Assembly (NCBI RefSeq): GCF_024199795.1 | Contig: NZ_JANADK010000001.1 | Location: 1,426,001-1,490,000 of the forward strand | Reading direction: 5' to 3' | DNA from: Bradyrhizobium sp. CCGB01 | Lineage (GTDB): Bacteria > Pseudomonadota > Alphaproteobacteria > Rhizobiales > Xanthobacteraceae | DNA: 64,000 bases | Shown: in pieces, positions 25,005 to 35,463 of the stretch | How positions within the stretch are numbered: position 1 is the first letter of the stretch | How the letters are laid out: each line of letters begins with the position of its first letter | Made by a program: the position numbers and the translations under genes | Notes under the pieces: generated by a model | Database searches by the model: none | What the model was told of the DNA's origin: nothing | What the model saw: only the letters and a program-made list of their open reading frames with translations

Positions 25005-26366
25005 ATGAATGACGCTCGATCGATCTCCCGCCGCCGCTTCATGACCGTTACCGGATCGGCACTCGCGATGCTCGGAGGTGGACATGCCTTCGCGCAGAGC
25101 CAGCCGCGAATTCGCATCGATCCCACCGAATTTCGGCCGATCCCGATCGCGATCACCAATTTCGTGCCGGGCTCGCCGTCCGACGGTGATGTCGCCAACG
25201 GCGTCACGCAGGTCATCACCAACAACCTGAAACGTTCGGGCCTGTTTGCGCCGATCGACCAGGCCGCCTTCATCGAGCGCATCAGCAACATCGACGTCGC
25301 GCCGCAATTCCAGAACTGGAAGACCCTCAACGCACAGGCGCTGGTCACCGGCCGTATGACACGGCAGCAGGACGGCCGGCTCAAGGCCGAATTCCGCCTC
25401 TGGGACGTGGTCACCGGCCAGCAGCTCACGGGACAGCAATATTTCACCTCGCCGGAATATTGGCGCCGCATCGCCCACATCATCTCGGACCAGATCTACG
25501 AGCAGATGACCGGCGAAAAGGGCTATTTCGACAGCCGCGTCGTGTTCGTCGACGAGACCGGGCCGAAGGAGCGCCGCGTCAAGCGGCTTGCGATGATGGA
25601 TCAGGATGGCGCCAACGTGCGCTATCTGACCCGCGGCTCCGACCTCGTGCTGACGCCGCGCTTCTCGCCGAACTCGCAAGAGATCACCTACATGGAGTTC
25701 GGTCAGGGCGATCCCAAGGTATATCTCTTCAACATCGAGACCGGCCAGCGCGAGATCGTCGGCAATTTTCCGGGCATGACCTTTGCGCCGCGCTTCTCGC
25801 CGGACGGCCAGCGCGTCATCATGAGCCTCCAGCAGGGCGGCAATTCCAACCTGTTCGTGATGGATCTGCGCTCGCGCTCGACCACGCGCCTTACCGACAC
25901 GCCGGCGATCGACACGTCTCCTTCTTACTCGCCCGACGGCACCCGCATCTGCTTCGAGTCCGATCGCGGCGGCAGGTCGCAGATCTACGTGATGGCGGCG
26001 GGCGGCGGGGCGGCGCAGCGCATCTCCTTCTCCAAGGACGATACCAACGCCACCTATTCGACGCCGGTGTGGTCGCCGCGCGGCGACTACATCGCCTTCA
26101 CCAGGCAGGGCGGCGGGCAGTTCTCGATCGGCGTCATGAAGCCGGACGGGTCCGGCGAACGGCTCCTGACCTCCGGCTATCACAATGAAGGCCCGACCTT
26201 CTCGCCGAACGGCCGCGTGCTGATGTTCTTCCGCGATCCCGGCGGCAGCGGCGGACCGTCGCTGTACTCCGTCGACATCTCCGGCCGCAACGAGCTCAAG
26301 GTGCCGACGCCGGGCTTCGCCTCCGACCCGGCATGGTCGCCGCTGCTGTCCTCGACACCGGGCTGA
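25005..26366 (+). CDS. tolB: Tol-Pal system beta-propeller protein TolB, Tat-type signal
   Basis: A 453-residue periplasmic protein: an N-terminal alpha/beta domain (residues about 35-165) and a six-bladed propeller made of repeated [23 protein letters not shown] and [12 protein letters not shown] strands. The signal sequence is [18 protein letters not shown] with three Arg in a row, which fits twin-arginine export rather than the Sec route used in E. coli. It binds Pal and, in other bacteria, regulates its link to peptidoglycan. The 23-bp gap to tolA implies one transcript. Confidence 0.95.
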   Translation: MNDARSISRRRFMTVTGSALAMLGGGHAFAQSQPRIRIDPTEFRPIPIAITNFVPGSPSDGDVANGVTQVITNNLKRSGLFAPIDQAAFIERISNIDVAPQFQNWKTLNAQALVTGRMTRQQDGRLKAEFRLWDVVTGQQLTGQQYFTSPEYWRRIAHIISDQIYEQMTGEKGYFDSRVVFVDETGPKERRVKRLAMMDQDGANVRYLTRGSDLVLTPRFSPNSQEITYMEFGQGDPKVYLFNIETGQREIVGNFPGMTFAPRFSPDGQRVIMSLQQGGNSNLFVMDLRSRSTTRLTDTPAIDTSPSYSPDGTRICFESDRGGRSQIYVMAAGGGAAQRISFSKDDTNATYSTPVWSPRGDYIAFTRQGGGQFSIGVMKPDGSGERLLTSGYHNEGPTFSPNGRVLMFFRDPGGSGGPSLYSVDISGRNELKVPTPGFASDPAWSPLLSSTPG

Positions 26367-26373
26367 GCCGCTA

Positions 26374-26403
26374 AAACATCGCGCGTTCAGACGCGCGATG
26401 TTT
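26374..26403. terminator. Hairpin after tolB
   Basis: Perfect 13-bp stem AAACATCGCGCGT (26374-26386) and its complement (26391-26403), loop TCAG, 8 bp after the tolB stop. There is only a short T-stretch (GTTTAG), so termination strength is uncertain. It supports the view that tolQRAB ends here. Confidence 0.7.
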
Positions 26404-26612
26404 AGAAAAAACGCGCCGATTTCTTCGGGTTTCCTGCGGGACGCAAGCTTTCCTTCACCTTGTGCCCGGCAACGCTTGCCTAGTTGCTTGATATTTCAGC
26501 AAAAACAGGTTCGCTATTGCCGAAAAACAACCCGACTTTAACGATGTTCCCTCAGAAAGGCTTCATCTGGTTTGGGTAAAAGTACGCGCCAAACAGGACG
26601 CGTAACAAGTCG

Positions 26613-28946
26613 ATGCAGCTGGCCGACCAGAAGCAGAGCGATCGAGACGAGCTGGAGCCGATACTCTACGCCGCTCTCATCAACTCTATGGTGCAGAATT
26701 TCTGGGCGATCTTCCTCGGCTCGGCCTCCGCGGCCGTGGCCGCGGTCATGACTGCGCTGAAGACCGGTGACGTCTGGCTATGGCCGATCGCGTTCCTGCT
26801 GATCGCCATCGGCACCGCGCGCGCCTTCCAGATGCGCCGATACGAAAACCGCACGCAGGCGCTGTCATTCGACGAGGCCAGGCACCTGGCGCCGCGCTAC
26901 TGGCTCGGCGCGCTGAGCTATGCGGCCGTGCTCGGCGTGTGGGCCTTCGTCGTGATCTATCTCAACGAGGATGCGGTTGCCGACATGCTCTGTGTCGCCA
27001 TCGGCATCGGCTACACCGCCGGCGGCGCCGCCCGCAATTACGGCCAGCCCCGGGTGATCCAGTGGCACGTCGCGCTCGCCTGCGGACCGATGTCGCTCGC
27101 GCTTCTGCTGCATGGCGGCTTCTACCATATCGGGCTCGCCATCCTGCTCGTGTTCTTCTTCATCGGGCTGAAGAACATCAACCTCACCCTGCACGCGATC
27201 TTCGTCAAGGCGCTGACCTCGAGCTTTCGCGAATCCGCGCTGGCGAGCCAGTTCGACACCGCGCTCAACAACATGCCGCATGGCCTGTGCATGTTTCGCG
27301 CCGACGGGCGCCTCGCGGTGATGAACCACCGCTTCGGCGAGCTGATGGCGTTGCCCGAGGATCTGGTCAAGCGCGGCGCCACCGCCGCCGATATCGTGTC
27401 GGCCTGTGTCGCCGCAGGCTCCATCTCGGCGGACAGCGGCAAGCAGATCCTGGCCGAGATCGAGCATGCGCGGATCCGCGAGATCGTCACCGCCGATCCG
27501 GATTCCGCGCGCGGCCGCGCGCTGGCCTGGACGTTCCAGCCGATGACCGGCGGCGGCACGGTGCTGCTGCTGGAAGACATCACCGAACGCACCAACGCCG
27601 AAGCCCGGATCACCCATCTCGCCCGCTATGACGAACTCACGGCGCTGCCCAACCGCGTCAGCTTCCGCGACGAGATCGAACGGCTGCTGGCGATCTCGCA
27701 CGACGCCGAGCGCCCTTCCGCGCTGCTGTTCGTCGATCTCGACCAGTTCAAGCAGGTCAACGACACGCTCGGCCATCCCTGCGGCGACCAGCTGCTGTGC
27801 GCGGTCGCCAACCGCCTGCGCGAGATGCTGCGCCCCGAGGATTTCGTCGCCCGCTTCGGCGGCGACGAGTTCGTCGTGTTCCAGCAGAACATCGCCTCGC
27901 CCGAGGACGCAGCCAGCCTGGCACGCCGCATCGTCGAGCGGCTGAGCGAGCGCTACCGCATCGACAATCATCTGGTCGAGATCGGCGCCAGCGTCGGCAT
28001 CGCGCTGACCTCGCCGGACGGCGACGTCAGCGCCGACACGCTGCTCAAGAACGCCGACATGGCGCTCTACCGTGCCAAGGCCGACGGCCGCGGCACCTTC
28101 TGCTTCTTCCGCGACGAGATGGCGGCGACCGTCGAGGCCCGCCGCATCCTCGAGCTCGACCTGCGCAAGGCGCTGGCGAACGAGGAGTTCGAGCTGTTCT
28201 ACCAGCCGCTGGTCAATCTGAAGTCCGGCAAGATCACCACCTGCGAGGCGCTGCTGCGCTGGAATCATCCGGTGCGCGGCACGGTCTCGCCGATCGACAT
28301 CATCCCGGTCGCCGAGGACATGGGGCTGATCGTCGATCTCGGCCGCTGGATCCTGCGCCGCGCGTGCATGGAATGCATGAAGTGGCCCGACGGCGTCAGC
28401 GTCGCCGTCAACTTCTCGCCGCAGCAATTCCACCAGCGCGACGTGCTCAGTGAAATCCGCTACGCGCTCGAGGTCTCAGGGCTGCCGGCGCACCGCCTCG
28501 AGATCGAGATCACCGAGTCCTCGCTGCTGCGCAACACCCAGCTCACCCACGACACCCTGTCGCAACTGCATGCGCTCGGCGTGCGCATCTCGCTCGACGA
28601 TTTCGGCACCGGCTATTCCAGCCTCAGCTATCTGCACAATTTCCCGATGCAGAAGGTGAAGATCGACCGCTCCTTCCTCGAGGGCATCGACACCGACCGG
28701 CCGCTGACGCTGCTGCGCGGCGTGGCGCGGCTGTCCGCCGATCTCGGCATGGCCGTCGTGGTCGAGGGCATCGAGACCAACGAGCAGCTCGAGCTGATCA
28801 GCGCCGACGGCACCGTCTCCGAGGCGCAAGGCTATCTGTTCAGCCGTCCGGTGCCCGCCGTGCGGATGCGCCAGCTCCTCAACGCCTCGCATGGACGGCG
28901 CGGCGAGAGCCTGCTTCACGTCGTCAGCTCACGCTCCTTCGCCTGA
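26613..28946 (+). CDS. Membrane GGDEF-EAL protein (c-di-GMP turnover) with PAS domain
   Basis: A 777-residue protein with about six transmembrane helices in residues 20-195, a PAS domain about 210-325 (ALNNMPHGLCMFRADGRLAV), a GGDEF domain with intact FGGDEF (416-420) and an inhibitory RPED I-site five residues before it, then an EAL domain with intact CEALLRW (EAL at 545-547) and DDFGTGYSSLSYL. Both the cyclase and the phosphodiesterase centre look competent. Start ATG 26613. It is separated from tolB by a hairpin and from the FeeM-like gene by 192 bp, so it is probably its own unit. Confidence 0.93.
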   Translation: MQLADQKQSDRDELEPILYAALINSMVQNFWAIFLGSASAAVAAVMTALKTGDVWLWPIAFLLIAIGTARAFQMRRYENRTQALSFDEARHLAPRYWLGALSYAAVLGVWAFVVIYLNEDAVADMLCVAIGIGYTAGGAARNYGQPRVIQWHVALACGPMSLALLLHGGFYHIGLAILLVFFFIGLKNINLTLHAIFVKALTSSFRESALASQFDTALNNMPHGLCMFRADGRLAVMNHRFGELMALPEDLVKRGATAADIVSACVAAGSISADSGKQILAEIEHARIREIVTADPDSARGRALAWTFQPMTGGGTVLLLEDITERTNAEARITHLARYDELTALPNRVSFRDEIERLLAISHDAERPSALLFVDLDQFKQVNDTLGHPCGDQLLCAVANRLREMLRPEDFVARFGGDEFVVFQQNIASPEDAASLARRIVERLSERYRIDNHLVEIGASVGIALTSPDGDVSADTLLKNADMALYRAKADGRGTFCFFRDEMAATVEARRILELDLRKALANEEFELFYQPLVNLKSGKITTCEALLRWNHPVRGTVSPIDIIPVAEDMGLIVDLGRWILRRACMECMKWPDGVSVAVNFSPQQFHQRDVLSEIRYALEVSGLPAHRLEIEITESSLLRNTQLTHDTLSQLHALGVRISLDDFGTGYSSLSYLHNFPMQKVKIDRSFLEGIDTDRPLTLLRGVARLSADLGMAVVVEGIETNEQLELISADGTVSEAQGYLFSRPVPAVRMRQLLNASHGRRGESLLHVVSSRSFA

Positions 28947-29044
28947 GTCTCATCTCCAGAAATTTTCCGTCGTTTCAGGCAGTTGCCGACCTACCGTAGT
29001 GCTACGGAGATTAACCCTATCGCCTCGATTGCTTTGCATCGTTG

Positions 29045-29059
29045 TTAAGGAGGTGTTAA
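29045..29059 (+). promoter_or_regulatory. TTAA-N7-TTAA box coinciding with a perfect Shine-Dalgarno
   Basis: TTAA (29045-29048), GGAGGTG, TTAA (29056-29059) fits the CtrA consensus TTAA-N7-TTAA of alphaproteobacteria. The same bases read TTAAGGAGGTGTTAATG, a full anti-16S match at ideal spacing before an ATG. Only one of the two roles need be real. Confidence 0.45.
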
Positions 29060-29118
29060 TGAATCCTCACGCGCGCGCAAGTTGTCCGACGGCAATGGCC
29101 GGGGCTCGCGCATCGTGA
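29059..29118 (+). CDS. Possible 19-residue leader peptide
   Basis: An ATG with the best ribosome binding site in the window (AAGGAGGTG, 3 nt before the ATG) opens a 19-codon frame, MNPHARASCPTAMAGARAS, that ends 20 nt before the FeeM-like start. It could be a leader peptide that couples or attenuates translation of the next gene. It could also be chance, since the same bases form a CtrA-like box. Confidence 0.35.
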   Translation: MNPHARASCPTAMAGARAS

Positions 29119-29138
29119 GCGGTGGGTAAGGAGTTGGA

Positions 29139-29864
29139 ATGCAGTCCTCAGCCAGATCTGTCATTTCGGCTGTTGGACGTGGAGCCGATCTCCTGACCGA
29201 CGTCGATTATCACCTTGCGGAGACGGCCGCGGAGAAGGAGGAAATTTACAACCTCCGCTACCGTGCCTATCTGCGCGAGGGCGCCGTCAGGGAATCGGCG
29301 GAAGCCCGGGTCACCGACCGCTACGACGAGCTGCCGAACGCGTGGACCTTCGGCGTCTATCTCCGTGGCCAGCTCTGCAGCTCCGTGCGCATCAGCGTGT
29401 TGACCTCTGAATGGCGCGAGTCCACTTCGGCCGATGTCTTCCCCGAGATCCTGATGCCGCGGCTCGATCGCGGCGAGGTCATGATCGACCCGACCCGCTT
29501 TGTCGCCGATCCCGACCAGGTGAAGCGGGTTCCGGAATTGCCCTATCTGACGACCCGGCTTGCCTACATGGCGTGCGAGCACTTCAATGCCGACCTCGGC
29601 CTTGCCATCGTGCGTCCCGAGCATCAGGCGTTTTACCGCCGGGTGTTCCTGCACGAGACGATCGCCGAGCCCCGCCTGGTTCCGGGTCTGACGAAACCGT
29701 TCGGATTGATGGCGGCGGATTTCCCGACCTTCCGCAAGAAGGTGTTCGAGCGCTATCCGATCATGCGGTCCACCGCCTTCGAGCGGCGGATGCTGTTCGG
29801 GCGCGGCGGGCAGCGCGAGGTCCCGCAGCGGCCGGTGCTGGTGGCGGAAGCCGCGCACGTCTGA
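29139..29864 (+). CDS. FeeM-like N-acyl amino acid synthase domain protein
   Basis: A 241-residue protein of the GNAT/autoinducer-synthase fold: LAETAAEKEEIYNLRYRAYL, RYDELPNAWTFGVYLRGQL, SSVRISVL, the strand MIDPTRFVAD, then YLTTRLAYMACEHFNADLGL and the HQAFYRRVF helix. FeeM enzymes condense an acyl-ACP fatty acid with an amino acid; the family is a distant cousin of acyl-homoserine lactone synthases. No FeeL-like acyl carrier protein or luxR is nearby. ATG 29139 follows AAGGAG. The position between tolB and pal suggests an envelope-lipid role (inference). Confidence 0.75.
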   Translation: MQSSARSVISAVGRGADLLTDVDYHLAETAAEKEEIYNLRYRAYLREGAVRESAEARVTDRYDELPNAWTFGVYLRGQLCSSVRISVLTSEWRESTSADVFPEILMPRLDRGEVMIDPTRFVADPDQVKRVPELPYLTTRLAYMACEHFNADLGLAIVRPEHQAFYRRVFLHETIAEPRLVPGLTKPFGLMAADFPTFRKKVFERYPIMRSTAFERRMLFGRGGQREVPQRPVLVAEAAHV

Positions 29865-30156
29865 TTCCCGCCGTCACGGTCTCGAGCCGCCGCGCGCCTT
29901 TCGGCCGGGGCTCCGTTCGCCCACATCGTCGTTCGGGCCTAAAATTCCAGCAAAGACCGGCGTTTTTGCTGGTCACGCAGCTTGCCTTCACCCTCGCGCC
30001 ACATTTAGAACCCATTAACCATGACGGTTGCTTTTCGCGGGTTGGGGGCATTTGACCGGCTGAGGCAAGGTTCCATCAAGGTTGACGGAACGTTCGCTTA
30101 ACCAACCCCCTGTAGACCGGACAGCAGTGGACGAACGTGAGCGTGGAGGCTCCGGA

Positions 30157-30645
30157 ATGAAATATCCTATGCGTATCCTCCAGGGATTGAAGCTGGCTGC
30201 GGTGGTCGCGATCGCGCTGTCGATGGGCGCGTGCGCGAACAAGAACGCAGCGACGGATGCGATGGCCAACGCTGCGACGCCTGGCAGCCAGCAGGATTTC
30301 GTCGTGAACGTGGGCGACCGCGTGTTCTTCGAGAGCGACCAGACCGATCTGACGCCGCAGGCGATCGTGACCCTGGAGAAGCAGGCACAGTGGCTGCAGA
30401 ACTATCGGCAGTACAGCTTCACCATCGAAGGTCATGCCGACGAGCGCGGCACCCGCGAATACAACATCGCGCTCGGCGCCCGCCGTGCCCAGTCGGTGCG
30501 TTCGTTCCTCGCCTCGCGCGGCATCGATCCGAACCGCATGCGCACGATCTCCTACGGCAAGGAGCGGCCGGTCGCCGTCTGTAACGACATCTCCTGCTGG
30601 TCGCAGAACCGTCGCGCCGTCACCGTGCTGAACGCGAGCTCCTGA
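30157..30645 (+). CDS. pal: Peptidoglycan-associated lipoprotein Pal
   Basis: A 162-residue outer-membrane lipoprotein. Signal peptide with lipobox SMGAC (Cys26), a short linker, and an OmpA-like domain (VFFESDQTDLTPQAIVTL, the peptidoglycan-binding GHADERGTREYNIALGARRA, and NRRAVTVL at the end). It anchors the outer membrane to peptidoglycan and binds TolB. ATG 30157 follows GGAGGCTCCGGA. A TTAACCAT (CtrA half-site type) occurs at about 30015-30022 upstream. A hairpin terminator lies 40 bp after the stop. Confidence 0.97.
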   Translation: MKYPMRILQGLKLAAVVAIALSMGACANKNAATDAMANAATPGSQQDFVVNVGDRVFFESDQTDLTPQAIVTLEKQAQWLQNYRQYSFTIEGHADERGTREYNIALGARRAQSVRSFLASRGIDPNRMRTISYGKERPVAVCNDISCWSQNRRAVTVLNASS

Positions 30646-30685
30646 CGATCAGTCAGGCGCCGTTCATCTTCAGGAACCGATTATG

Positions 30686-30715
30686 CCGGCGCCCTCTCGG
30701 GCGCCGGTTTCGTTT
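30686..30715 (+). terminator. Terminator between pal and cpoB
   Basis: Perfect 9-bp stem CCGGCGCCC / GGGCGCCGG (30686-30694, 30699-30707), loop TCTC, tail TTTCGTTT. Confidence 0.8.
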
Positions 30716-30835
30716 CAGCAATCCGTGACTTAAAACCCCTTGGTGGCAGTCACAGTTTTGGCGTACTCCCTTCCTCATTGTGGGCCGCGGCCAACGATCC
30801 GCCGTGCGCCACGTCGCTTTCGTCGTCAGGGCAAG

Positions 30836-31879
30836 ATGTCATCGAAATTCAAGGCAATTACCGGCACCGTGGCGATCGCCGCGCTGCTCTCTTTGTGCGT
30901 GCCCGCACTTGCGCAGTCGGACGATGCCGACCCCGAGATGCGGATCGAGCGGCTGGAGAACCAGCTGCGTCAGCTCACCGGCCAGAACGAAGAGCTGCAA
31001 TATCGCAACCGCCAGCTCGAGGAGCGGCTGCGGGCGCTCGAGGGCGGCGCGCAGGGCGCGCCCGGACAGGCGCCCAATGTCTCGGCGCTGCCTCCAGCCC
31101 AGATCGCACCGACCCAGGTTGCGCCGGCCTATCGCCAGCAGCAGCAGGCTCAGCCGAACTACGAGCAGCCGCAGATCGCTGCTCCCGCGCCGATCGTTCA
31201 GGAGCAGCCGGCGCCCGGCGCGCCCGGCGTACGCCGCCGCGGTGATTCCTTCGATCCGAACCAGAACCCGAATGCGCCGGGCGCGCCGCGCGCGCTCGGT
31301 GGCGGGCAGCAGCCGATGCCGGCAGGCGCTCAGGCAGGTGCGCCCGGCGGCCGTGGCTACGGCGAGCCGCTCGATCTCTCCAATAACGGCCCCCGCTACC
31401 CGCAGGCAGCAGCACCCGTGCAGCCGGCCTATCCCGCCCAACAGGGGAATCCCGCGCCGTCAGGCGGCGCCGGTCTGACCACCCTGCCGCCCTCGGCAAC
31501 GCCGCGCGACGAGTTCGACCTCGGCATCGGCTACATGCAGCGCAAGGACTATGCGCTGGCCGAGCAGACCATGAAGAATTTTGCGCAGAAATATCCGAGC
31601 GACCCGCTGCTCGGGGACGCGCAATACTGGCTCGGCGAGAGCTATTTCCAGCGCCAGCAATACCGCGACTCCGCGGAAGCCTTCCTTGCCGTCACCACCA
31701 AGTACGACAAGTCCGGCAAGGCGCCGGATGCGCTGCTGCGGCTCGGCCAGTCGCTGGCCGCGCTGAAGGAGAAGGAGGCCGCCTGCGCCGCCTTCGGCGA
31801 AGTCGGCCGCAAATATCCGCGCGCCTCCGCCGGCGTCAAAGCCGCGGTCGATCGCGAGCAGAAGCGGGTGAAGTGCTGA
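30836..31879 (+). CDS. cpoB: Cell division coordinator CpoB (YbgF-like)
   Basis: A 347-residue periplasmic protein: signal peptide ending ALA-Q (about residue 26), an N-terminal coiled coil (MRIERLENQLRQLTGQNEEL) that trimerises in E. coli, a long Gln/Pro/Ala/Gly-rich linker (residues about 70-220), and a C-terminal TPR domain (DEFDLGIGYMQRKDYALAEQ, YWLGESYFQRQQYRDSAEAF). CpoB links Tol-Pal constriction with peptidoglycan synthesis. The linker is much longer than in enterobacteria. Start ATG 30836 is chosen for the signal peptide; the ribosome binding site is GGGCAAG. Confidence 0.92.
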   Translation: MSSKFKAITGTVAIAALLSLCVPALAQSDDADPEMRIERLENQLRQLTGQNEELQYRNRQLEERLRALEGGAQGAPGQAPNVSALPPAQIAPTQVAPAYRQQQQAQPNYEQPQIAAPAPIVQEQPAPGAPGVRRRGDSFDPNQNPNAPGAPRALGGGQQPMPAGAQAGAPGGRGYGEPLDLSNNGPRYPQAAAPVQPAYPAQQGNPAPSGGAGLTTLPPSATPRDEFDLGIGYMQRKDYALAEQTMKNFAQKYPSDPLLGDAQYWLGESYFQRQQYRDSAEAFLAVTTKYDKSGKAPDALLRLGQSLAALKEKEAACAAFGEVGRKYPRASAGVKAAVDREQKRVKC

Positions 31880-31952
31880 TCTGCGGCAATCGTCCCTGAC
31901 AACGCGAATGGCGTTGCGCTAAATTGCGCCTGCCATTCTGCCGGGCCGCGTC

Positions 31953-33062
31953 ATGTCAGACGACGACAATTCTCCGATCTCCGCTCGCGCGGCGAAGCAG
32001 CTCTTCGCCGGGCTCAGAAGCGCGCCTGCTCTGCTGCTCGCGGTGTCCGGCGGGCCTGACTCGGTCGCGCTGATGTGGCTCGCCGCGCGCTGGCAGCGCA
32101 GCCTTGCACGCGGTCCGCAACTGACCGTCGCCACCGTCGATCACGGCCTGCGCCCGGAGGCGACGCGCGAGGCGCGCGAGGTCAAGCGGCTGGCCGCTGA
32201 ACTCGGGCTGGCGCACCGGACGCTGCGCTGGCGTGGCGCGAAGCCGAAGACCGGATTGCCGGCGGCCGCACGCGAAGCCCGCTACCGCCTGCTTGCGCAA
32301 GCCGCGCGCAGCGTCGGCGCGAGCCATGTGCTGACCGCCCACACCCGCGACGACCAGGCCGAGACCCTGCTGATGCGCCTTGTTCGCGGCAGCGGACTTG
32401 CCGGGCTGTCGGCGATGGCGCGCCTCACGGAGCGCGACGGCATCGTGCTGGTGCGCCCGCTGCTCGATGTCCCGAAGTCGCAGCTGATCGCGACCCTGAA
32501 GCGGGCGAAGATCGGCTTTGCCGATGACCCCACCAACCGCGACACCGCCTTCACCCGGCCGCGGCTGCGCGCGCTGCTGCCGCAACTCGCGGCCGAGGGT
32601 GGCGACAGCAGGAGTCTGGCGCGGCTCGCGGCGCGGCTTTCGCGCGCCAATGCGGCGGTCGAGGTGCTGGTCGACGGCGCCGAACGCTTCCTCCAGCTTC
32701 AGGCACGCGGCGATGCGCCGCAGGCGGGCGTTCGCAGCTTCGAGGCCTCGGCGTTCGCCAATCTGCCGGAGGAGGTCCGGCTGCGGCTGCTGCTGCGGGC
32801 CGTCAATGCCCTCGGCCATGAGGGGCCGGCGGAACTCGGCAAGGTCGAGGCCCTCTCGGCCGCGCTCGATCAGGCCATGAATCAGGCCATGAATCAGGGC
32901 ATGGCGGCAAAGCCCCGCGCACCCGCAAATGGCCGTGCGATCTTGAAGCAGACCCTTGCCGGAGCCTTGATCAGCCTCGCGGGGGGGCGTATCCACATCG
33001 TGCCGGCGCCGGCCCGGCGGTCCCCAACAGGACGTCGAGGGGACGTGACAGGCGGATCATGA
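31953..33062 (+). CDS. tilS: tRNA(Ile)-lysidine synthase TilS
   Basis: A 369-residue ATP-dependent ligase that converts the wobble C of tRNA-Ile(CAU) to lysidine, so the tRNA reads AUA. The P-loop SGGPDS is at residues 32-37, followed by VDHGLRPEATREAREV, TAHTRDDQAETLLMRLVRGS and the DPTNRDTAFTRPRLR block. The C-terminal region is shorter than in E. coli. An in-frame 12-bp tandem repeat codes QAMN-QAMN-QGM near residue 310. It is conserved between cpoB and ftsH in relatives. Confidence 0.93.
   Translation: MSDDDNSPISARAAKQLFAGLRSAPALLLAVSGGPDSVALMWLAARWQRSLARGPQLTVATVDHGLRPEATREAREVKRLAAELGLAHRTLRWRGAKPKTGLPAAAREARYRLLAQAARSVGASHVLTAHTRDDQAETLLMRLVRGSGLAGLSAMARLTERDGIVLVRPLLDVPKSQLIATLKRAKIGFADDPTNRDTAFTRPRLRALLPQLAAEGGDSRSLARLAARLSRANAAVEVLVDGAERFLQLQARGDAPQAGVRSFEASAFANLPEEVRLRLLLRAVNALGHEGPAELGKVEALSAALDQAMNQAMNQGMAAKPRAPANGRAILKQTLAGALISLAGGRIHIVPAPARRSPTGRRGDVTGGS
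32871..32894. repeat. In-frame 12-bp tandem repeat in tilS
   Basis: CAGGCCATGAAT occurs twice (32871-32882, 32883-32894), followed by the degenerate third unit CAGGGCATG. It encodes QAMN repeats in the C-terminal region and can expand or contract without a frameshift. Confidence 0.85.
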
Positions 33063-33155
33063 CACCGGTCGTTTCCGCTGCACGGCGTCAGGCCACCTTA
33101 ACCAGGCAGGAAAAACCCCGGATACGTCGCCATTATTTCAGCCGGAATCGCCCTA

Positions 33156-33178
33156 AGATGGGATAAATAGTCCCATCT
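33156..33178. promoter_or_regulatory. Inverted repeat upstream of ftsH
   Basis: AGATGGGA (33156-33163) and TCCCATCT (33171-33178) form a perfect 8-bp inverted repeat with spacer TAAATAG, 94 bp after the tilS stop and 139 bp before ftsH. There is no T-tail, so an operator is more likely than a terminator. Confidence 0.45.
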
Positions 33179-33316
33179 CGTTCCCTTGGCAGCGACCGGG
33201 GCGGCACCTAAATTGTATGCGTCTAACCAAGAGGATTCCTTGGGGATTTCCTCGTACACACCCAGCTAACTGCCCAAGGATCAGGCCGCGATCCGCGCGA
33301 CCACGAAGGAAGATCG

Positions 33317-35239
<1,923 letters not shown>

Positions 35240-35262
35240 CGGCAGGGCGGCAGATGAAATCG

Positions 35263-35291
35263 AAAAACGCGGCGGAAACGCCGCGTTTTTT
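35263..35291 (+). terminator. Rho-independent terminator of ftsH
   Basis: A 12-bp stem AAAAACGCGGCG (35263-35274) and its complement (35279-35290), loop GAAA, with six T at the 3' side. Confidence 0.93.
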
Positions 35292-35363
35292 GTTGGCTAT
35301 GGCGGTTTGCGCTCGCAATGACGACGTTGATGCAGCTGCGCTCGTGATGACGTGGCACCGGCC

Positions 35364-35459
35364 TCGTAGGGTGGGCAAAGGCGCATAGCGCCGTGCCCAC
35401 CATCTCTCGGCAGTCACATCAGAAGTGGTGGGCACGCTGTCGCTTTGCCCACCCTGCGA
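35364..35459. repeat. Dispersed intergenic inverted repeat, TCGTAGGGTGGG family, copy 2
   Basis: 17-bp ends (35364-35380 and 35443-35459) complementary except for one base, with inner GTGCCCACCA / TGGTGGGCAC. The outer 12 bp match the element at 11888-12003, while the inner parts differ. Confidence 0.88.
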
Positions 35460-35463
35460 TATC

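Noticed and set aside
26865..28433. 522-codon minus-strand frame opposite the GGDEF-EAL gene
   Set aside because: Same mirror effect. The plus-strand gene has all its catalytic motifs.
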